Below, piece by piece: positions 13,501 to 25,659 of a stretch of 64,000 bases of DNA (the stretch's first letter is position 1; each line of letters opens with the position of its first letter). The position numbers were made by a program, and so were the translations under genes. The notes under the pieces were generated by a model. It was not told the origin of the DNA. It saw only the letters and a list, made by a program, of their open reading frames with translations, and made no database searches. Source of the DNA: Atherix ibis (taxonomy: Eukaryota; Arthropoda; Insecta; Diptera; Athericidae); assembly GCA_958298945.1 (NCBI GenBank), contig OY282609.1, positions 32,771,212 through 32,835,211 on the forward strand, in the 5' to 3' direction.

Positions 13501-15754
13501 GTGGTGGATCAAAAATGTCAGTTGATTTGACAGACGTTTCAGTCTCATCGAATAATAAGCAAATAAATGTGCCGCCTTCACCGAATAATTCAAATTTTAC
13601 ACACACTTCAGACAACACTAGTCAATCGATAACGCCCAGTGAATTTGGCTACCAGCATCTTAACAGGCAATCGAATTTGGTATCATTAGAGAATTCTCCG
13701 AAATCAGATACATACGATCAATTGGAGCAGGCATTTTTAAATTACGATAAAACCGGAACAGCAAATATATTGAATATGTCACCAACAAAAGGCAAAGCTG
13801 GCAGTCCAATAAAGTCAACCATCAGTATTACGTACAATTTAAAATCGCCAGTTCATAATAAATATGTGGATGACATTGTCAAAGAACAACAGATAACTGG
13901 ACAATATGAAACAATGTCAATAATGGACTCGGAGATTCGAGAAAAACCACAACAAAAACCATTACTAGAGACAAGCTTCGATGAGAACATGGTGTATGAG
14001 CAAGTGAAGTTCTTCCGAAGTTCAGTGTCGGAGGTTAATCAAATGTTGAACAATGGAAATGAGGAATTTGTAAATGCTACAGAATCCCAGCTAGAGAATC
14101 AAACACAAATTGTGCCTGATATAAGAGAGAATGTCGAAAATGTTTGCGAAAAGGAAGTGAACAGTAATTTAATAGTTATCGATAATGACGAAGAAACAAT
14201 AAAAGAGCCGTTCAGTGATCCCGATGATGTTTTAATGTCAGACAATGTTGACAGCCTTGAAATAGACCAAAGCATTTCACTGTACGAAAACGTCGAACTT
14301 AGAAAACCAGCGAGTGTTTATGAAAATATTGAAATTAGTCCGAAACGGAATTCAAAAGTTCCTTCGGAAAAATTAAACGATACAGAAAATAGTAAAACCT
14401 TAACTGATTCCCCGTCTCCAGTAAATAGTTGCAACGAAAAACCAAAGAAACCTGAAATTCGTAGTAAACCACCAACTTCCCCATCAAGTTTTAGTGTTAA
14501 ACAGCTGGCAACAAAATTTGAAACGAGTCCGGTTGATCAATTGCCACCATTCGAATTTGGTTTTCGAAGTTCGAAAAAATATGATGCAGTATCGAACAGA
14601 GATGCTCCATGTTATATTCGTGCCAAGAACCACAATAAGGAGCTAAATAAATCGGCACAGATTACGCGCAGTTTAGATGAGAATGCATTCATTCGGGAAT
14701 TCGGACAAAAGAGGCTCGAAGACGTCACGAAAAGCGTTCAACAAATTGGTACAATTGATGAGACTAGACGTAAATCTCTAGAGTTCACACGGCCGAAATG
14801 TCTTAATCCGCCAAAACGGCTACAAAATCTAGACGATAAAAATAACATTGAGCTGTGTAAATCGTCTGATAAAATTGGAATGGTAACAGGAATACAATCT
14901 GTAGTAAATGGCACTCAGACACCAACAGTTGGGAAATTTCAATTAGATTTAAATAAAGGAGAAGAAAAAGAAAATAATGCACCAAAATCAGAGGTTAAAA
15001 TTACACCAACAACGGAAAATCGAATCTCTCTGATACAAAATAATGTAATCGATTCAAAAGCAAACAGCGATGATGATCGTAATTCACCAAATTTACAGAG
15101 TATGAAAGTGCTAAGTGGAGTTAAGCTCGATCGGGAGCGGATAGAACGCATTAAGGAAGAGCGCCGCCATCAACTGAGTGAAAAGTATCGTACCGAGTCG
15201 TTCAAATCAAAGTCAAAAACGGAATTACGTGATTTTATCAAAGATGACAAATACCAGTCCGAATCCCTACGAGTAAAATCCAAGTCACGTGGTGATGTAC
15301 GTAGTCTACAAAAGGAAATTGATAATTTCAAAAATGACGACTTTACACTGTCAAATCGTGTAAGGCGAATCAGTGACGAAAAGAATCAGAATAATTTTGA
15401 CCAAACAGCAAATATCATAAGTAACAGTATCTCAACAGTGCCAAATACCATAATTAATACAATATCGACTACAGTTGCAACAACAAAAGTTGAAGATTAT
15501 CCAACAAAAGCGACTATACAAAAATTCGAACGAAAATCGGTTGATTACCAAAGGGAGCGTGATTTAACTGAAACCAAAAACAGCACAACAAGCAGAAATA
15601 GTATAAATTCGACGTGAGTAGTAGATTTCTTTTTCGCATCTAATTATATTTCTAATTAATAATTTATATAATTTTTAGACGAGAGAAAATTTCACCTCAA
15701 TTTTCTATACGTGACGTGACGGCAATGTTTGAGTCTAGATCACAAAATCAATAA
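7488..15754 (+). CDS. CdGAPr: PX-SH3-RhoGAP protein, CdGAPr / ARHGAP32-33 class
   Basis: Rho-family GTPase-activating protein, expected to switch off Rac/Cdc42-type GTPases at membranes and the cytoskeleton. Proposed exons are 7488-7526 (tentative), 8597-9159, 9236-9964, 10120-10250, 10316-11801, 11874-12276, 13419-15613 and 15679-15754. All junctions are GT/AG and the phases agree, giving 1,873 residues with this first exon. Order: PX-like domain (about 15-150), SH3 (about 200-265, with WWRGK and GFFPQSCV), RhoGAP (about 320-510, with the arginine finger at Arg355 in GIYRLSG), then a very long low-complexity tail rich in Ser/Asn/Lys with SxxxPxP-like stretches. The family assignment rests on domain order and the FPKLEECAHFHYERVQ start of the PX region, typical of this class. 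AT-poor coding exons contrast with AT-rich introns. Confidence 0.88.
8597..9159 (+). CDS. CdGAPr: CdGAPr exon carrying PX-like domain
   Basis: This exon begins at GGC after TTCCAG and ends CGAAG before GTAAGC. It encodes a PX-like phosphoinositide-binding fold: a CRFPKLEECAHFHYE opening strand, a serine/glycine-rich loop (SIASQSIGGDVGAST), then SSYWFIVKV and a helix containing ENVRMLDEMLHRCVYDRK. This family's PX domain is known to be non-canonical in its lipid pocket. The exon closes just before the SH3 domain, so the PX and SH3 modules are on separate exons. Confidence 0.88.
9236..9964 (+). CDS. CdGAPr: CdGAPr exon carrying SH3 and most of RhoGAP
   Basis: The exon joins the previous one in phase 2 to give Arg-Arg-Tyr-Val. 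SH3 hallmarks are DEISIEVGDMISVID, SIWWRGK and VGFFPQSCV. A basic linker (SRPSRRRLKQSGIYRERVFSCDL) leads into the GAP domain: catalytic loop VDGIYRLSG, then HAVSSLLKMYFRELPNPL, the conserved helix of RhoGAPs. The last codon is split and the exon ends CATTATAG before GTAAGT. Confidence 0.9.
10120..12276 (+). CDS. CdGAPr: CdGAPr exons: end of RhoGAP and proximal tail
   Basis: Three exons (10120-10250, 10316-11801, 11874-12276). The first finishes the GAP domain with NLAIVWAPNLLRSP, the conserved final motif of RhoGAPs. The second opens with VGVQAVVTEYLIRNC and then becomes unstructured. A motif RYSYPG / RFSYPG / RYSYCEP occurs three times (about 11617, 11683 and 11918) and spans the splice junction at 11801/11874, suggesting a repeated short linear motif. 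Serine-rich 14-3-3-like stretches (RSNSIDS, SRSVSHDS) are also present. Ends in phase 0 before GTAAGTG. Confidence 0.85.
13419..15754 (+). CDS. CdGAPr: CdGAPr exons: distal disordered tail and stop
   Basis: Exon 13419-15613 encodes about 730 residues, followed by a final small exon 15679-15754 ending VTAMFESRSQNQ and TAA. The tail is acidic and Ser/Asn-rich with repeated tyrosine motifs: YENVEL, YENIEI and YEQVKF near 14287, 14320 and 13998, resembling phosphotyrosine-docking or adaptor-binding sites. A basic, coiled-coil-prone segment (DRERIERIKEERRHQLSEKY) lies near 15127. Final residues resemble a short amphipathic end motif. Roles of these motifs are inferred, not shown. Confidence 0.82.
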
Positions 15755-18700
15755 AAGGAAAAATGTTCAGAGATCAGCAACGATTACAAAAGTAAAAAAA
15801 ATATGCTAAAATCGACTGAAGAAACTTAAAAAAAAAACAAATACTAAAACATTGTATACTCAGGACAGGCAATAGTGATTGATTCATGGTAAGATAAAAC
15901 TTTACTTCAAAAACGATGACAAAACAATAATAACGATAGTGTGTGTTAATAGAATAAATTAATTGAATTTGTGAATTTTTAATCAAAAAACAATTTTTTA
16001 ATTATAATATTGTATATGTTTTTTTTTATGTACTATAATAATAATAATTTAAAAAATAAATAAGTACGATTACATTAAAAAAAATGGAGAATATTCGAAA
16101 AAAGACGAAAATTATTTTTTTTTTTTAAATATGTTAAAATTCAGTAAATTTATTGGAAATATTTTTTGTTTAATTTTATTCTATTTAAGTTTGATTTGTT
16201 GTTTAGTTGCATTTAAATGTTTTTATTTTTTGAGGGGATTTTCAAAGAATGATGATAAATAATAAATAATAATGAATAGCAAAAATGTATAATTTTTTGT
16301 TGTTAGAACAAATTTTTATTTTTATTTTTTTTTTATAAATGTTTCCATAAAAGCTTTAAACTAATCAAAACAAATAAGAAATTAAATTGAAAATAAAAAA
16401 ATATGAAAATTTAATAATTTCTAAAAAGCTTTCATTAATTATATAAGAACAAGAAAATATAATATATAAACTAAATATAAGAAGTTACAATATAAATTAT
16501 TAAATATTTTGAATAAACATATATTTGGCTTTAAATAGTAAGAGAAGAGAGAAGAGAAAAAAAAACAATAAAATTCACCAATTAAGACATTTTACTATGA
16601 AATTTTTTCTATTTAATAACTTTAACAATAATATTTACCATAAATTAATAAAAACGTAATTTTTCTGATAACAATTAAATTTATATGAATTAATAATATT
16701 ATAAATAATATATTCATGAAAAGAAAATTAGAAGTAAAAGAAATTTCTTATATTAAAAATTAAATTAAATTGACTTCATTTTTGGAAGATATTTATTGAA
16801 CCCAATAATGTGGCTTTTCAAAAGTTTATTGATAGCGTTCATACGATTTGCTTCAGCTATAATAATTGAGAATAATTACTAATACTAGTAAAATATAATC
16901 AAATTAAAAATATATTTAAAAAGAAATTAAGATAATATTTTTTGTTTAGTTATAATTGATTTAATAAATATTTCGATATAAAATAATTACTGATTTGAGC
17001 TCGTTTGCAATTATTTCTAAAATTCATAATTTAAAAAGACATTGTTTAAGACATTTAAAAAAAAAAATATGCGGTAAGCGTTGATTGTTATTTTTATTGC
17101 GTCATTTGTTAATTTTATTTACCAAGCGTAAAATGAGAAATTATTTTTCTTTGTTTTTATTATACTTTACCAGTTGTTGAGATTATCTTCTGATATATAT
17201 TTTATTTAGGAAAAATTAACGGATACAACAGCCAAAAAATGTGAAATAACTTTTTTACAAAATTTTACTAGCTTTCAATAATTTCCATAAATTTTTCAAG
17301 TCTACTCAGTCAATATATTCTAACGGTTTTTTTAAAAAACTAAATCAGTTTTGGATATAATTTAAAATCGATAATTTTTACTTTTCTTCCAAAGACATCT
17401 CCCATACGAGGATACTCTTTTTTTCAAAGTTGTTTTTTTATGACTTTTTTCAACTGGATTATTTAATTATCTTTACTTTATATCAATAAATTTCATATTA
17501 TTTTTTTTAATTAAAATTGTGAGAATTTAAATCTGGAACCAGACAATATTTTCTCATAAGAAAAAAAAAAATCTATTTATATCCGTAACTGAAAAGAGGA
17601 AATACTATCAATATTGTATATTTTTTTTTACCTTACAATAAAAAAAAATTATCCTAAAAATACTACAAAATTCAGAAAATAAAATAATAGCATATAATAA
17701 ATAGCATAACTTAAATTGAATTAAAAACATATTAAATGATAATCAATGATATATAATATAATAAATTTAAAATGGATTAACATTTTGTTGTGGTGTGTTA
17801 GTTTTGGTCTTATTATTCACTACTTATTGAATTTTTTTTTTATAGCTGAAAGAAATGCTTTTAGTAGCATCTTACTCAAAACAAAACAAAAAAAATCAAG
17901 AAATTATAAATTTATAAAAGAACTACAGCCATCGTTAAAATAATATCTTTAAAAATATTGTAAATGCATAAATTATAAATTTTAATAATGTACTTATATA
18001 TAATAATGAAATTTTCTTTGTTCGTTTTGTTTTTATTTTATGTTCAAAACAGAACTCCCTCTCCCCATTATACACCCCACCCCCAAATGTACTCACTATG
18101 ATTTATAAAAACGTTTAAAAATGAAAATTCATAAGGATACTATATATTATATAAAATAAATTGCAATAAAAATTTCATAAAATTCTGTAGAGAAAATAAA
18201 ATTTAAAAAATTTAATAATCGATTTTGATTAAACCATTTAATAAAATTATATAATTAATGAATAAACAAAAATGTTCTATATAAGTAATAATTAAAAGGA
18301 TATTAAAATAATATTTCGAATATTATAACTATTATTTAGAAGTTGTTTGTTCGTTCTCTTTTCAATTTTCTTTTTGGAAAATACAACCTAATATCTTTTA
18401 TGATAAAATATAAAATATTAAATGATTAAATAATTAATGACATGGAAACAAATCAATAAATAAATATATATATTGAAAAAAACCTTGTTTAGATTCAAAA
18501 CTAGAAAGTTTATACTTATTAGAAAAATAATGATTTAAGAATAGTTAAAATAAAAAAATATTTATTGAAAAGATGGAACCTCCATAAGGTAAAATGTGTG
18601 TGCGAGGTAGTGTTATTTATCTGGGTAGGCGTACGAATAGTACTAAGTAGTTTTATTTAGATATTGAGCAGAACAAGAGATAATAGGAGAAACTAAATAA

Positions 18701-19396
18701 TATTACAATTAAGTTCTTTTATAATTTTTTTTCTTTAGATAATTGAAATATTTGTATTTATTTTTATTTAATTCTTTCTTATTATATTTAGAAAAGAAAA
18801 TATATTGTATTTCACATAAATTTGTGCATAATATTTTATTATCGATAAATAATTAAAAGAAAATTATTTAAAAAAAAATTGAAATAAGAAAATAATTATG
18901 CATTAAAAATTAATGAAGGAGGGGCAAAAAAACCGAAAATTTAATATAAAATAAAAAGCGTAAAAATTATAGAAGAAAAGTGAAACTTATTTTAGTGTAT
19001 AAGCTGGAAAAATTGTTTACGTTTTTATTTTCTTCATGTTTTAAAAAAAAAAAGATTTTGACAATTTTAAGTAAATGTGTAAGAATAAGTTAACAAGCCA
19101 ATCAATACGTATTCATACGAATGTGCTTATGTGTGTAGGTGTGTACGTGCATAAATATATATTATTTAGTAAGTATAGGTGGTATCTCGGTTATATTGTG
19201 TGTTTATGTGAATGTGTGCGTGCCTGTCCCTACCGAAATGAAGCTTTTTGCTTTGTTGAATTAGCTCCTCCAGCTGGTAGGGCTCTACCCTCTGCCTCGA
19301 ATAAAATTAAAATGTACGCTTACGTATAATTTTTGAATTATTATTATTCGTAAATAATAATAAAAAAATTTTAGTTTTTTTTCTATTCTCATTCTT

Positions 19397-20155
19397 ATTA
19401 TTATTATTATTATTATTATTCATAAATATATTGTTTAAGAAGATGAAGATAGTTTTGACTTAGTATCATAATTTATTCCTTATTTATTTTCTTCAAGAAA
19501 CTATTCTTATTACTCTATTATATGTATTAACAGTTTTACTGAATAGTAATAGTTAGTATCTATAGAGAAATCTGCACACACACAAAAAGTATGAAGATTT
19601 AAAGAAAAAAATCAAAAAAAAAAATACAAAAACCAAACAATCATTAAAAGTATAATTTCTATTGTCTTTTGTAAATAAATTTCATTTTAAATATAATTTC
19701 CTGTATACATCATGTATTCCTTTTCTTAAAAAGGAAATTTACTATTTTTATCTATTTTATTGCGATTTATTAAAAATCGCAATAAAATAGATAAAAATAG
19801 TAAAATTGTAAAGTGACCATTCAAAAGAAAAAAATGATCTTATGTGAAAAATTCGTATTAATATATTTATATTAATTATAATTTTTATTAATACTACTAT
19901 TATTATTATTATTATTATTCAGATAATAAGTTTTTACAATATATTTTTGACTGCGAGTAAATAAAATGAGTTGTTTTTTATATCGAATATAAATGTAGAT
20001 GAATGTCATTCGAAAAGGAAACATGATAATTCCTGAAGAAATATTGTTTTAAGTAAAAAACTAAAAGTAAAATTTAATTGTTGAGTTTGAACTTTTTCAA
20101 ATAATTATTATTAATTATTATTATTATTATTATTATAATTATTATTATTATTTTA
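19397..20155. repeat. (ATT)n microsatellite cluster
   Basis: Three separate runs of ATT repeats lie at about 19398-19421, 19898-19920 and 20106-20153. They are simple-sequence repeats within the AT-rich block. A further (ATT)n run lies at about 55876-55900. Confidence 0.85.
19738..19804. repeat. Perfect 31-bp inverted repeat hairpin
   Basis: Left arm 19738-19768 and right arm 19774-19804 are exact reverse complements over 31 bp, separated by a 5-base loop (ATTAA). The sequence is almost wholly A/T except for a GCG near the loop. A perfect stem this long in otherwise drifting DNA points to recent formation, either a foldback or an inverted microduplication. It could also act as a transcript-end structure. 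Confidence 0.9.
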
Positions 20156-20894
20156 ATCGAAAATGGTTTTGTTTATGTTTAGTTTTTTTTTATACTTTCT
20201 TTCATCTATTTTTTTTTATTATTATAAGAATAATAATTTTTAAGCCTTAATAATATTATAATTGAATTGATTTCATTTTATTATAAAAAAAAAAGTATTT
20301 GTATAATTTCGTGTACAAAATATGATAAACAATGAATAAATGAATTTTTGTGTGTACTCTTTTGATATTAAAATGGAAATGAATCATTTTTTTTTTATTT
20401 AACTGTTTATTACTTTTGTTTAAGCAAACATTTTACTTAAAACTATAATGATTTTTTTTACCTTTGAGAAGAACGTTTTGTTTGTTGAATATCGAAATAA
20501 TATAAAAGTTTTCAAAGAGTAAACTTTTATATTATTTATAAGGAAAAGATAAAAAATGACTGAAAAGTAAACCAGAACAAAAAATTGGCTCTTTTTAGAG
20601 CCAAAGCAAAAAAAAATTATTCAGCATAGAGTAAAAAATAATAAAATAAGGAAAAACAAATTATAATTCGATAGAATTTATAAATAATTTTTTAATTTTA
20701 ATAAGAACAAAATTGACACTGCATGTAGAAATGCATTTTGTCCAAAAAATGTTACTTTTCAAGTACTTATTCGAGAGTGAACAACAAAAATCTGTGGCTG
20801 ACTGGTGACCATTTAACAAAAAGTAAGAAAAAATTGGTGGGGGAAAAACTGGGCTCCTATTATTTTGCTTCGATTGCAAAATTGTAGAAAAAGT

Positions 20895-20919
20895 GGGGGG
20901 GAGGGGGGAGGGGGAAGGG
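20895..20919 (+). other. G-run cluster with quadruplex potential
   Basis: Four consecutive runs of three to seven G separated by one or two A bases, in a region that is otherwise above 75% A+T. This meets the usual G-quadruplex pattern on the plus strand. It lies about 400 bp before the secreted-peptide gene at 21301. Functional meaning unknown. Confidence 0.7.
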
Positions 20920-21249
20920 AGTTTGTTTTAGTGTTTTTTTTTTTAATTTTCTTAGATTTTTTTGTTGATTTTTTTGTGCGGGTCAGGGGTGTTTTTTTGT
21001 GTTTTAGATTTTATTAATTTTTCTGTGAGGAGGAGATTGTTAGAGTTGATAAAATATTTGTTTAGTCAATGTTAATAATTTTATTTTGGCATTAATAAAT
21101 ACCGTTTTTTTTTTGCCCAATTGAGGGACTTGAATTTTCTCCATCGAACGTCAATTAAAAGTAGCTAAAGAATCAAAAACACCCAATTCCAATACCTTAA
21201 GAAGAAGTTTCGATCAATTACGTATTTAGTCGAGTCAATTATGCGGTCT

Positions 21250-21274
21250 TTAAATAGAAACTGGTGCGGTCAGT
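21250..21274 (+). promoter_or_regulatory. Possible core promoter of peptide gene 1
   Basis: A TATA-like TTTAAATAG at 21250 is followed by an arthropod initiator-like TCAGT at 21270, 30 bp before the ATG. Spacing is slightly shorter than usual, so this is tentative. Confidence 0.3.
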
Positions 21275-21300
21275 AAAAAGACGTGTGGACCGCATCGAAA

Positions 21301-21464
21301 ATGAAATTAATTGCATCTCTTCTATTTGTTATGATTGGATTGGCATTGGCAAAGGTATATTTGGAGACACAATTTTTCGAACATTTTAAATTATATTTCA
21401 GGAATGTCCAGCTGGTGAACGTCGTATGCATGTTGGTTCTGCTTCAGTCTCTATATGTATTTAA
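21301..21464 (+). CDS. Small secreted peptide gene, two exons (member 1)
   Basis: Exon 1 (21301-21354) is 18 codons starting MKLIASLLFVMIGLALAK, a classic signal peptide. A 47-bp GT/AG intron in phase 0 follows. Exon 2 (21402-21464) gives ECPAGERRMHVGSASVSICI and a stop, for a 38-residue precursor. The mature part would be about 20 residues with two cysteines near its ends, which could form one disulfide loop. The gene shares its architecture (18-codon signal exon, phase-0 intron, Cys near the start of exon 2) with the genes at 27.6 and 33.7 kb, though its mature part is not basic. TTTAAATAG at 21250 and TCAGT at 21270 may be core promoter elements. No known family recognised; the intron is short, so the model needs transcript support. 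Confidence 0.55.
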
Positions 21465-21720
21465 ATAATAAATTGTTATCAAAATTTACTAAATGAAAAT
21501 ATATAAAATAATGTTGCACCAATAAATTTAGTCAAAAAACCATTCAATTTTGTAGTAATTTCTATTTATTTTTTAATTTAAACCGAATCCATATTTCGAT
21601 TACAGTAAATTCAAAGTTAAGATGCATATTGGTCTCAATTTTAGCATAGTGCAGTGCGGGCTATTATTGTGCAATAAATCAACGAATTCAAAATTACCTA
21701 CTTATAAGTGAAGTTTTTTA

Positions 21721-21936
21721 TTGATACAGAAAAAAAATATCGGAAACCTGTTGGAAAACCGAAAAAAAACAGCAGAAAAGATCCAATTCGGTAATTTCAT
21801 CTCGCGTTCCACCACAATGGAAAATAATATTTTTTGTCAACGAATTGATTTATTGTCCGAGAGTGATGGTAATGACCACCAAGTTCAAAATCGTTTTCAC
21901 GTATTATCTTCTGGCGATTCTGGTGACAAATTCTGA
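21721..21936 (+). other. Unidentified short ORF
   Basis: A 71-codon frame with an internal ATG at 21814 (MENNIFCQRIDLLSESDGND). The stretch VQNRFHVLSSGDSGD resembles the NRF.vLS motif found near the start of Jockey-type ORF1 proteins. With a Jockey LINE 1.3 kb downstream, it might be a remnant of a LINE ORF1. No other domain is visible and the frame may be spurious. Confidence 0.2.
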
Positions 21937-22059
21937 CGATGAAAACTGCTTAGGATACCAAACAAATATTTTAAGTAGTTTTTTCCTCTTGAATTTAGGT
22001 TCCATTATTAACAACCGTAGCTCATATTTGAATGTCATTTCATACAACATATAAAAGCA

Positions 22060-23027
22060 TTTGTAAAACTAAGAATTACAAAAAAAAAATCACTTCATCA
22101 AATCATATATATTTCAATAAATAAAAAATAATAACGTTTTAAACAAGTTCATGGAGTAAAAAGTGGAAAGACAACGACGTTATTTGGATAACGTGGATAT
22201 TCTCATAAAAATTGATCATTTTTTTAAATGAAAATTAATTTGAAAATAAATTTTGTAGTGTACATTATTAAAAATATATTTTTTTTAAAACCACAAAACC
22301 AATCATCATAAAAAATGTATTTTAATTTATAATGAAAATGTATCACTGCTTTATGGATGGTGTTGAAATTACTGAACGCAGTGTCAACATTCTTCTAAAA
22401 ACTAAAATTGGCTAAAAGGCCAACTCTACTTATTAATAGAGGGCGCTGCTGTCAGTAAGATCGTTTGGTTAAAATGGAAATTATTTAACGGAAAATAATA
22501 GTCCGTTGGATGGTTTCCTATAAAAAGGAGACAATTTTGTTGATTTGCATCGCAATTCTTGAACTAAATTATTAAAACAAGTAATTAAGAGAATCGGCAT
22601 TGCCAGCCCAAAAAATAATAAAAATTAATTTTTGTGTTTCGTAACGAGAAAGAATACTTGTTATTATTCTCTCTACTTTATCTGATAATTGATTAATACC
22701 AAATATTGTTTATATAAGAAAGAAATTCTAAATAATTGTGAATATAATTAAGAAATTATTCGCAACAGAGGGAATATAATTACAATATTTTTTATTTTTT
22801 ATTTTCCAATCATTAAATTAATATTAAAAATTTCTTATGTGATTTTTTTCAATTTGAATTATTAAATAAATTATTTGCTTACCATAAAATACATAAAATA
22901 ACATAAAAAAGCGTTAAACCGCTTGTTGCTTAGGATATTATTAAAACAAGGCCAATATTATAAAAAATTCGTACTAAAGAAAAATGAATCTAATTCTTAT
23001 CAATATATTCCCCATCCATCATTGTTA
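22060..23027. other. Gene-free AT-rich stretch
   Basis: No coding exon, RNA gene or repeat structure recognised; one moderately GC-richer segment lies near 22410-22520. Confidence 0.4.
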
Positions 23028-23226
23028 TCCCAAGATATGAGGTATGTTCAAAAATTATCGCGAATTTTGAATTTCCGCGGGATACGTATATTCGATTTTC
23101 GATTTTTTTGTGGCGTTATATTGGTACTCATGTCTCTCACTTATTCCGACAAATTCGGCCATTTTGAATGTTCAGTTAATTTTTAACAGCTGCTTTGCTT
23201 CCACGTGTTTTGGCTCGTCTTCGATT
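23028..23226 (+). mobile_element. 5' end of mariner family D, fragment
   Basis: About 200 bp starting GAGGTATGTTCAAAAATT is closely similar to the reverse complement of 32260-32490, the 5' terminal region of a mariner copy. It includes the GGCGTTATATTGGTACTCATG stretch and ends in TTTTGGCTCGTCTTCGATTT. Only the terminal and 5' untranslated part remains, and the fragment stops where the Jockey LINE begins. Confidence 0.7.
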
Positions 23227-25590
23227 TAACACTCCTTCAATTACCATGAATTCTAGTATTTAAACTCTGATCATAGTCCTGTTCTCCTTACTCTTAATTC
23301 GAAACCAATCTCAAAGACTCTTTATCCTAGACTGATAAATGGCAAAATAGACTGGAACATATTTAGAAACAAATTAGACCAACAGATTGACTTAAAACGA
23401 ACGTTAAAATCAGCAAACGACATTAATGATGCTGTAAATAACCTCACAACATATATATTCAACATGCTGTCACAACCACTCAGATTTCTTACAATACGAC
23501 ACAACCACAACAACAAAATTTACCAACTAAAATACGGATATTAATTAACGCATTGAGCACACATTGGCAACGCTTACTAATACCTAGTAACAAACTAAAA
23601 CTTAACCGACTACAACGTGAACTGAATATGAAAATTAGAAAATACTATAATGAACGGCATGAAATTTATACAAGATCGATTAGTGACAATATTTCTTTAT
23701 GGGAAGGCACTAGACGAATACTCTCGTACGAAGGAAAATCATATCCACTGACACAAAATGACGGTAACTGGGCAAAAATAGACAAAGATAAAACCGAAGT
23801 ATTTGCTAAACATTTGGTAAATACTTTTGCTCCACATGATGATATAGAAGACAAATCACATACTAACAAAATCATCGAAGAACTAATGTTCCCACTCCCT
23901 ATGAGTCTTCCTCCCAAAAATTTTAAGCCTTCGGAAATTAAATCTACTATTCTGCGCCTCCCCAATAAAAAGCTCCTGGTTATGATCTAATAACAGCTCC
24001 TATTCTGAAGCAAATTTCCCGAAAAGCTTTAGTTTTAATTACATACATTTTCAATGGTCTACTGTGCACAACCTATTTTACCTTACTATAGAAATTTCCT
24101 GTCATTAAAATTATTTCTAAACCAAATAAACCCATTAATTATCCTTCCTTCTATAGACCTATCAGCCTCCTACCAATCCTTGATAAGATTTTTGAGAAAC
24201 TCTTATTAAAACAATTCTACTCATTTCTAGTTAATGAAAAAATTATTCCTGATCACCAATTTGGCATCCGATCTGAATACTTCATAATCCAGTAATGCTA
24301 TCGCATTGTTGATCACATTGCATCCTCTCTTGAGAGGAAAGATTATTGCCCGGGAGTATTTTTAGATATCTACCAAAAATTATGATTTCTTTTGAAGAAT
24401 ACCAAATGAAAAAATTAATATTGTTTTGCAAATATCAGCAACATTTCTTGCATTTATCCCTGACTTATCAGACTGTCCTTGTCTAAGTCAACAGGAAAAT
24501 TTATAAATAAGTTCTCTTACGTAATGTTTCAATACTCTATGCTTGTCATATAATTATTTTCATGCGCTTTAATTTTGCTTAATAAGTAAAAATCGTCTAT
24601 AATTTCAGTTTTTATATTTTGAATTTATTCCCTAAAGGTAGGAGGCATTCTGGGCTCCTCTAGCAACTTTCTTCCTTCAACATACTACCTTATCATAAAT
24701 TCTCATCTACCTCCCAACGTCATTTCCAAGTTGCAATTAACTCGGAATCCTCGGAAATATATCCTATTCTAGCCGGAGTATATTATATTCTAGCTACTTA
24801 TGCAGATGATACGGCAATACTTGTTACCCATACAAATCCGAACATAGCTTCCAACAATTTACAATCCCATATACACAATCTTCAATCCTGGTTTAAGAGA
24901 TGGAGAGTGAGGGTAAATGAACAGTAGATTGCTCACATTACGTTCACACTTTGTCAAGGGACACCTACTCCTTTATACCTTAATAGCTACATTATTCCAC
25001 AGTATGATAAAGTACGTTATTTGGGACTTTACCTGGACAAGAGATTAACATGGAACCCTCATACTAAAATAAAAAACTTGAAACCACTTGAGACGTCACC
25101 TACAACTTCTTAGACTACTGTTGGACAAACGCTCGAAAGTAAACTTCTAATATACAATACAATTAGTAAACCTATTTGGACTTATGGAATTGAACTTTGG
25201 GGTTCAACGAAACGTTCCAATTCCTATCGCGTCCAGACCTTACAATCCAAGATTCTCCGTACAATTGTTGACGCCCCCTTTTATGTTCGTAACAACATAA
25301 ATGTTCCCTTTGTTCAGGACCTGTGCATTTCTCGCTATCAAAAATTTCACTCCTGTTTATCCTATCATCATAATCCATTTGTAAGAGAATTATTCTGTAC
25401 TGCCCTCCCCGGAAACACTCATCGGAGTTTTAAGATACAATAGCCTGGAGATTTTCTAGAGGAATCTAACTTCCATTAGTTGGAGAAATGCCAATGGGTT
25501 TTTAATCCCACTTCATGATGCATAAGATTGTTATCTAAAATTTTATGTAAACAATAAAATTGTAATTGCAGATAAAAAAAAATTCCTATC
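23226..25590 (+). mobile_element. Jockey-clade LINE, ORF2 relic (copy 1)
   Basis: 5'-truncated non-LTR retrotransposon. From 23265 the frames encode the region between endonuclease and reverse transcriptase (SDHSPVLLTLNS, then KLKLNRLQRELNMKIRKYYN), then RT blocks: PPKNFKPSEIKSTILRLPNKK, PGYDLIT, FYRPISLLPILDKIFEKLL, IPDHQFGIR, YADD-type TYADDTAI near 24796, and a C-terminal LDKRLTW / WGSTKRS region. There are many stops and frameshifts; about 275 bp of unrelated AT-rich DNA interrupts the RT near 24372-24645, compared with copy 2 at 54 kb. The 3' end shows AATAAAATTGTAATTGCAG and a poly-A run near 25570. Non-functional. Confidence 0.85.
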
Positions 25591-25659
25591 TGATATTTAT
25601 AATTATTGGATTAGGTTCAATATAAAAATTAATTTTATTATTTTAGGCCTCTTTGGCTC

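Larger units (their letters stand above)
15755..21240. other. Long AT-rich gene-free region downstream of CdGAPr
   Basis: About 5.5 kb without a supported gene. The proximal part is probably the CdGAPr 3' UTR (several AATAAA hexamers from about 16055 on). Composition is extremely A+T-rich with many A and T homopolymers and short (ATT) runs. One frame at 19075-19329 is open but has no coding character. Embedded structures (hairpin, microsatellites, G-runs) are listed separately. Confidence 0.6.

Noticed and set aside
19075..19329. 84-codon plus-strand frame with several cysteines
   Set aside because: Start region is derived from GTGTGT/ATGTGTG simple sequence; no domain, no signal peptide, no splice context, and it sits in the AT-rich desert.
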